The notes beneath the pieces were generated by a model, which was not told the origin of the DNA, ran no database searches, and saw nothing but the letters and a program-made list of their open reading frames with translations. From Fen-671 sp035502515 (lineage in GTDB: Bacteria > Actinomycetota > Acidimicrobiia > Acidimicrobiales > Palsa-688), in assembly GCA_035502515.1 (NCBI GenBank), contig DATJUH010000260.1, positions 1 to 7,616 on the forward strand: a stretch of DNA of 7,616 bases, in the 5' to 3' direction. The position numbers and the translations under genes are program-made. Of the stretch, positions 5,958 through 7,616 are shown one piece after another. Numbering within the stretch: the first letter of the stretch is position 1; each line of letters opens with the position of its first letter.

Positions 5958-6491
5958 ATGACACTCGAAGGAAAACGCATTGCCCTGCTGGTCGAAGACG
6001 GCTACAACATCGACGAGTTCGTCTACCCCTATCACCGGTTCAAGGAGGCGGGCGCCGACGTAAAAGTGGTCGGCCCCAGCCGCACGGATACCTTTTCGAG
6101 CCACGACCGCTCGGTGAAGGCGGACCTCCCGGCCAGCCGGGCGCGGGTGCAGGACTTCGACGCCGTCATCATCCCCGGTGGGCAAGCCCCCGACAGGATG
6201 CGTATGGACAAGGACCTGGTTGGTTTCGTCCACGACATGGACAGCGCGGGCAAACCCGTCGGCGCCATCTGCCACGCCGGCTCCATGCTGGTCTCGGCCA
6301 AGATCCTCCCCGGGCGTAGCGCCACCTCTTATTACTCGATACGCGACGACATGGAGGCGGCGGGAGCAACTTGGTCGGACGAGGAGGTGGTGGTCGACCG
6401 CAACCTGTTCACGTCCCGGACTCCCTCCGACTTGCCTGCTTTCTGCCGGACGATCATCGATTCGATGGAGCGCCAGCCGGCCGCGGTCTGA
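5958..6491 (+). CDS. PfpI/DJ-1 family protein (class I glutamine amidotransferase-like)
   Basis: This 177-residue cytoplasmic protein closely follows the archaeal PfpI/PH1704 pattern. It has LLVEDGYNIDEFVYPYHRFKEAG near the N-terminus (conserved Glu20), IIPGGQAPDRMRMD at 71-84, the nucleophile elbow AICHAGSM with Cys105-His106, SYYSIRDDMEAAG at 124-136 and EVVVDRNLFTSRTPSDLPAF at 143-162. The family was first called intracellular cysteine protease; members have since been reported as glyoxalase III or deglycase enzymes, and the true substrate is debated. The third catalytic residue in PH1704 is a Glu in APER; here it is Asp79 in APDR, a conservative change. The residues after Cys-His are AGS rather than GPQ. 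The family often works as oligomers with active sites shared between subunits. It is probably monocistronic, since structured DNA follows it. A stress-protective role is inference from the family. Confidence 0.92.
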   Translation: MTLEGKRIALLVEDGYNIDEFVYPYHRFKEAGADVKVVGPSRTDTFSSHDRSVKADLPASRARVQDFDAVIIPGGQAPDRMRMDKDLVGFVHDMDSAGKPVGAICHAGSMLVSAKILPGRSATSYYSIRDDMEAAGATWSDEEVVVDRNLFTSRTPSDLPAFCRTIIDSMERQPAAV

Positions 6492-6502
6492 ACGGGGACG
6501 CC

Positions 6503-6525
6503 GCCGCCCATTCTGTAATGGCGGC
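6503..6525 (+). terminator. Hairpin just after the PfpI-family stop
   Basis: GCCGCCCATT, loop CTGT, then AATGGCGGC form a 9-bp stem with one bulged C, starting 12 bp after the stop codon. There is no T tract. The position directly after the gene makes a terminator role reasonable. Confidence 0.5.
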
Positions 6526-6540
6526 CACGTCGGGGACCGT

Positions 6541-6561
6541 CCGCGGGCCTTGTTCCCGCGG
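6541..6561 (+). terminator. Second hairpin between the PfpI-family and GYD genes
   Basis: CCGCGGG, loop CCTTGTT, then CCCGCGG form a perfect 7-bp stem 16 bp after the previous hairpin. A pyrimidine-rich run follows. Together the two hairpins suggest the downstream gene is transcribed separately. Confidence 0.45.
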
Positions 6562-6660
6562 GCCTCCCCCCTTCCCGGCTCAATCCGGCGGTGCCCCGGT
6601 CGCCCCTGGTCAAAGGGTCAAGCGAGTGCCAGGATGTGGCCCAGGAGGGCCCATTGTGCA

Positions 6661-6666
6661 AAGGAG
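6661..6666 (+). promoter_or_regulatory. Ribosome binding site that sets the GYD-protein start
   Basis: AAGGAG lies 5 nt before the ATG at 6672. It selects this start over an in-frame ATG-type extension beginning at 6591, whose extra 27 residues do not look like part of the domain. Confidence 0.8.
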
Positions 6667-6671
6667 CACCG

Positions 6672-6998
6672 ATGCCGAAGTACGCAATTCTCTTTACGTT
6701 GAGGGGCGAGACCATCAAGGGAATGGTCGACCGGCCAAGCGACCGTGAACGAGTGGTAAGCAACCTTCTCTCCGGTGTGGGCGGGACCCTCGACGCCTAC
6801 TACTGGATGTTCGGGCAGTGGGACGGGTTCGCCATCTGCGACGTGCCGGACTCCATCTCGGCCGCCGCCGTCAGTGTTGCCGTCAGCAGCACTGGCGCCT
6901 TCGGGCACCTGGAGACGCACGAACTGATACCGTCGGCGTCCCTCAACGAGATCCTGGACAAAGCCAAGAACCTCGCTTATTTCCCGCCGGGCGGATAA
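6672..6998 (+). CDS. GYD-domain protein
   Basis: This 108-residue cytoplasmic protein matches the small GYD-domain family of ferredoxin-like alpha/beta fold. It opens with MPKYAILFTLRGETIKGMVDRPSDR, followed by GGTLDAYYWMFGQWDGFAICDVPD at 37-60, where the family's G-x-YD core appears as GQWD, and ends the domain with AFGHLETHELI at 76-86. A short tail ending in YFPPGG follows. The family's biochemical role is not established, so none is assigned. No nucleic-acid, cofactor or metal motif is visible. It begins 180 bp after the PfpI-family stop, beyond two hairpins, and its stop is only 15 bp from the stop of the convergent M15-like gene. Confidence 0.85.
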   Translation: MPKYAILFTLRGETIKGMVDRPSDRERVVSNLLSGVGGTLDAYYWMFGQWDGFAICDVPDSISAAAVSVAVSSTGAFGHLETHELIPSASLNEILDKAKNLAYFPPGG

Positions 6999-7013
6999 AC
7001 ACGGCCGCCCACC

Positions 7014-7616
7014 TCATCCGCCGGTGAGTGAGAAATGCTGGTAGTCGGGGGTGCTGGCCCAGCGGCCACCCCAGTACCAGCCGACCGAAGAGAAGGCGTC
7101 GACCAGGTCTCCTCCCGGCACCGCCATCCCCGGGCGGATGTCGCTGCGGTCGAGGTAGGCCCGGCCGGCCGGTGGGATGACGGTGGTCCCGTCCACGTAG
7201 GGGTTTTGCACGTCGTCCACATCGATGGCTTCGCCGTAGGCATGGACCGACCATCTGGGCGGCCCGGGGGCGACGGCGTAGCGGCAATTGAAACCCGAGG
7301 TGTCGTCAGCCGCCGCAGCGGCGTTGTCGTTGCCGTGATAAACGTCCTCCGGCACCATTTCCCGGGATCGGGAACCGCTCGTCGTAGAGCAGCCGGAAAA
7401 CCGTGACAACGTCGGAGACCACGGCGGCATTGACGATGAGGCGGCCCCGGTGCGCCTCGCCGTCGAAACCCCAATAACTGAGGTGCAGCAACCGCAACGC
7501 AGCCGGGCCCACCGGGCACCCCGGGCGCCACGTGTAACGGACCGTCGCCGCCGTCACCAGGCTGACCGAAGTAGCAAAGGCTGGGGTTGTCGCCGCGGCC
7601 GCCGTTCCCACAGGGC
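7014..7616 (-). pseudogene. Secreted M15 D-Ala-D-Ala carboxypeptidase-like protein, frameshifted and 5' partial
   Basis: Two overlapping frames make one protein. The upstream part (7616 to about 7366) has the end of a signal peptide (AAAATTPAFA, cleavage likely before TSVS) and continues to VVTVFRLLYDERFPI. The downstream part (about 7363 to 7014) resumes with REMVPEDVYHGNDN, TSGFNCRY, SVHAYGEAIDVDD, NPYV and ends GWYWGGRW...DYQHFSLTGG. The family normally reads FPIREM without a break. Here a CCCGGG at 7361-7366 has one base too many, which shifts the frame. The expected zinc ligands survive: His (codon 7242-7244) and Asp (7221-7223) of HxxGxAxD, and the final His (7035-7037). Family members cleave D-Ala from peptidoglycan stem peptides outside the membrane. 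The good conservation after the shift suggests either a very recent mutation or a sequencing error. The 5' end lies beyond the window. Confidence 0.85.

Noticed and set aside
5672..5980. Minus-strand frame of 102 codons in the divergent intergenic region
   Set aside because: It overlaps the start of the PfpI-family gene and both palindromes, and its composition is low-complexity Pro/Gly/Arg.

Overview
The window is high-GC DNA with Shine-Dalgarno-led genes. The gene families (GAF-GGDEF-EAL, YceI with a Pro/Thr tail, a divergent acyl-CoA dehydrogenase homologue, LprI-like/DUF1311, PfpI/DJ-1, GYD, peptidase M15) suggest a free-living actinobacterium. An Acidimicrobiia-like lineage is my guess, but nothing here fixes the taxon.

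Layout. The left half (1-4375) holds three plus-strand genes: a 5'-truncated membrane GAF-GGDEF-EAL cyclic-di-GMP protein, a membrane-anchored YceI protein, and an acyl-CoA dehydrogenase-fold protein. A stretch of about 780 bp without a convincing gene follows (4376-5152). It contains eight 9-bp tandem repeats, a perfect 11-bp hairpin, a 28-bp sequence that reads as a dif-type XerC/XerD recombination site on the minus strand (4730-4757), a second hairpin, and the first copy of a 19-bp palindrome. The right half is mixed in orientation: a secreted LprI-like protein (minus), a 330-bp divergent intergenic region with the second palindrome copy, a PfpI-family protein (plus), a GYD-domain protein (plus), and a convergent M15 carboxypeptidase-like gene (minus) that is frameshifted and runs off the window.

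The genes do not form one pathway; they look like unrelated housekeeping or accessory genes. The most interesting part is the intergenic region. A dif-like site, a drop in plus-strand G excess across it, and a twin perfect palindrome nearby fit a replication-terminus neighbourhood. The alternative is a dif-like site used or left by an element that exploits Xer recombinases. No recombinase gene, transposase or CRISPR array is visible in the window.
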